From Acestrorhynchus altus (Eukaryota; Chordata; Actinopteri; Characiformes; Acestrorhynchidae): a DNA stretch of 64,000 nt. Of this stretch, positions 61,674-64,000 are shown piece by piece (position 1 is the stretch's first letter; each line of letters opens with the position of its first letter). A program made the position numbers and the translations under genes. The stretch is from the NCBI GenBank assembly GCA_034509495.1, contig CM067503.1:22235161-22299160 (forward strand), read 5' to 3'. The notes under the pieces are model-generated. The model saw nothing but the letters and a program-made list of their open reading frames with translations, ran no database searches and was not told the origin of the DNA.

Positions 61674-62664
61674 GACACCAGCTGGGAAGCCTTCATATTG
61701 ACTCCTCTCCTCCTTAAAATAGATGAGTTCTAATAGGTGTGTTCTAATTATCCCTGAACTCTCTAAGGAATTTGAAGTCAATTCACACTCCACAGTCTTC
61801 ACACATTGGCACACATTGCCCATGCAGACTCTTATTAACCCTATTTTATCTAGCATCAAGTGGAATACTGTATCTATTAGAGTTAGGCCTTCAGTTCCAC
61901 CTATACATATCTCAAAACTGTCAAAAACTAGGAAAAAAAAACACTTACATAATTGCAGTGGCTCCTTTTTGATAGCAATAGATTCTCAGCAAGTGCTTGT
62001 TATCATTTTAACCACAGACATTTGGTGCTTGTAAAAGATATTTGCATATTTGTGAACTTGTGCATACATTTACAATAGTTCTTTTTAGTAAGACTGGGTG
62101 AAAGGAAATACTGATTTCCATGTCTAAAACCTCCCACATTGTGTCCGTTATGTACCTAGAGTGGTGTTTTTTTTTTTTCTCTGCACAAAATTGTTCTGAT
62201 CCACTAAAATCTGATGCATTTTTTAGCTCCTAATTATACTGATTTTACCAGACAGTCATTATGTGCAAGACCTTCAGTCCAGCTTCTGAAGTTCAAGCTT
62301 GTTTGGTTCTATCTACCCTAGACCCTACTGGAAACAAAATCCTGACTGGGCAAAGATTTGAAAATCTTGTACTTTTGTACTTGCAGGTTTTTAGACAAGC
62401 ATAGTATGGCCCATAGGTAATACGTTCATGTATGTCTCATTTAAATGATTAGTTGTTAGTTGTTTCCACATTGGTCACTTCATTATGCAGGAGCCAAACA
62501 TGAATGACTGTCTTCTGCTGTATCATGTCAGAAAACTGAAAGTGAAGAAGTCAAATATATACCAATAGTACTAGGAAAGTGTCATCGTAGTGGCATAACT
62601 GAGTATGATGGGTCTTTATTAAGTGCAGTGTGTTAAAAGGTCAGTTGCAGTTCTTGTTTGTGCT

Positions 62665-62900
62665 ACCTTACTAAGACATTTACAGCACTGGGCAGACGCA
62701 CTTATCCATTTCTTTGCTGCTCACTCAGAAAATATCCTTTTCTAGTTAATAGTGGCTAGATTCTAGAGATACCTCAAGTTTAGATGCTGCCAAATACAAA
62801 TTTTAAGTTGGATACCTTGATAAGATTCAGTGTCAATGTGTTAAATGCTCTTGAAAGAGATGAATCTTCAGTCAGCGTTAAAAGAGAGCACATTACCCAA
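62665..62900 (+). repeat. TTTAGCAGACGC-type teleost repeat, copy 3 (diverged)
   Basis: ACATTTACAGCACTGGGCAG then ACGCACTTATCC, CTGCTCACTCAGAAAATATC, CTAGATTCTAGAGATACCTC and AAATGCTCTTGAAAGAGATG align in order with the copy at 46614-46790. Confidence 0.65.
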
Positions 62901-64000
62901 CTTTTCGGGTACCCAGGGAATGTGATATTTGTACTTTCACCAAAGTGGGATGCAATGCAGCTTACTGATACTAGCAAGAAAACATTTATTGAAAAAGAAA
63001 CTAACACAGATACACAACTGCCAATTAACAAAAAAGCGTGTCACAATGTGTGCATCCCTGGGATATTAATGTCCTATACATACACTGGTGTCTGTGCAAT
63101 ATCATCATAGGGATGCATCTGCAACCAGAGGGCAGAAAGCAAGACAGGAGCACTTTTTACACTAGAGAGCAACAGTGACAACATGTTGTTGTGCAGTTAA
63201 ACTGCACCAACCACAGCGATGATAGATGTAAAATGTTTAATAATTAAGATAATTGTGTTGTGTTGATTGTGGGCTTTATTTTTTCTGATCACTTGGGCTA
63301 GATGAGTCATTAAGGCTAGCCATGTCTTCATTTCCCCAGATCTAATGTCTCATGTCATCTACAGTATGTTTACAATAGCTGTTAGTTCAGTTGCAGCAAA
63401 ACATTAAGTACCCTTGTTGTAGCATGTTTACTTTGACTTAATGTTAGCTAATGTTACGACTATGCTCCTGTTTTTGTCAAATGTGAAGAAAAAAAAAAAG
63501 AAAAAGAAAAAACAAAAAGTAACTTGGACAAAATTCATATTTTGTTTTGTTTATGTACATAGCTCTTGTCTGTACACAATCTGTGTAATGCCACAGTAAT
63601 GTGGCTTCTTCAGAGTCTGATATGCAAGTAATGTGTTTTTAAATAAACAAAGAATTTTGTTTAAATAAAAAAAAAAATCATATAAACATGGAAAAACCTC
63701 TGATGAATTCTTCAGAAATAAACCGTGTGGCAGACAGAATACGATCGGAATGTCAGCTCTGTTTGTGTTCATCTCTTCATCCCTTTTGCTCTTTTTTCCA
63801 CAGTGTATTGTGCAGGAAATGACATTCTTTTCTTAGCATGGTATTAATTCACATTAAGACAGTGTAGCAGGGTGTTAATGTGATCATGCAGTAATAATGC
63901 ATGTTAATGCGCTGAGTGGTGAGATGTACAGAAAATTGATTTTCAGCTATGAGGGGAAATATCTTGTGAAAGCAGTAGATTTGAAATGCTTGTATTGTCT

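Larger units (their letters stand above)
61338..64000 (+). other. cntnap2: cntnap2 intron 6, 5' part
   Basis: Intronic sequence after the exon 6 donor GTATGA. It holds a GT/GA compound microsatellite and one copy of a TTTAGCAGACGC-type repeat. No exon with matching phase 0 acceptor and laminin-G coding was seen in 61671-64000. 63489-63516 is A-rich. Confidence 0.85.

Noticed and set aside
61481..61859. Ser/Leu plus His/Thr minus-strand frames
   Set aside because: Translation of the GT/GA compound microsatellite.
61338..64000. cntnap2 exon 7
   Set aside because: No frame with the expected laminin-G continuation and a phase 0 acceptor was found; the exon is probably beyond the window.
1..64000. 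CRISPR arrays, tRNA or rRNA genes, bacterial-type operons
   Set aside because: No regularly spaced direct repeats, cloverleaf-type sequences or bacterial gene layout; the DNA is vertebrate.

Overview
The window looks like teleost fish genomic DNA. It is AT-rich and dense in microsatellites, and it is littered with broken Tc1/mariner, piggyBac, hAT-like, L2-type LINE, other LINE and Gypsy-type sequences in the mix usual for fish, possibly an otophysan such as a catfish or tetra. Almost all of it is intron. The one host gene I can support is contactin-associated protein-like 2 (cntnap2, Caspr2) on the + strand. Four consecutive coding exons are visible, with good splice sites and phases that join exactly: exon 3 (17784-17977), exon 4 (50639-50786), exon 5 (58178-58381) and exon 6 (61153-61337). 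Exons 3-4 encode most of the F5/8-type discoidin domain, and exons 5-6 encode the first part of laminin-G domain 1. I numbered the exons from memory of the human gene, whose lengths (194, 148, 204, 185 bp) and phases I recall as the same. Exons 1-2 and exon 7 onward lie outside the window.

Layout. 1-17783 is the 3' part of intron 2: a Tc1-like fragment, a long trinucleotide repeat, an internally deleted piggyBac element (11095-12890), an inverted L2-type LINE fragment (14590-15500) and a copy of a recurrent interspersed repeat about 1 kb long when complete. Intron 3 (17978-50638, 32.7 kb) holds several more copies of that family, Tc1-like and hAT-like scraps, two decayed LINE copies (31080-32270 and 39960-41830), a 441/472-bp inverted duplication (43801-44896), and a decayed Gypsy-type pol/gag remnant (47240-49200). 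Intron 4 (50787-58177) has two Tc1/mariner-type remnants. Intron 5 (58382-61152) has a degenerate CCTAA-like tandem repeat, a Tc1-type remnant and a MITE-like repeat. The first 2.7 kb of intron 6 closes the window.

No other intact protein gene, tRNA, rRNA, CRISPR array or promoter could be supported. Most long open frames are low-complexity translations of microsatellites or pieces of transposons.

The most notable points are three. First, the exon 3 and exon 5 acceptors each sit directly behind a long pure dinucleotide tract, (TG)n and (CT)n respectively, which invites regulated or allele-length-dependent splicing. Second, a recent-looking fold-back duplication is inserted in the middle of one copy of the 1-kb repeat. 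Third, the 1-kb family itself has at least eleven recognisable pieces here, in both orientations, flanking the cntnap2 exons. No new multi-gene system is visible.
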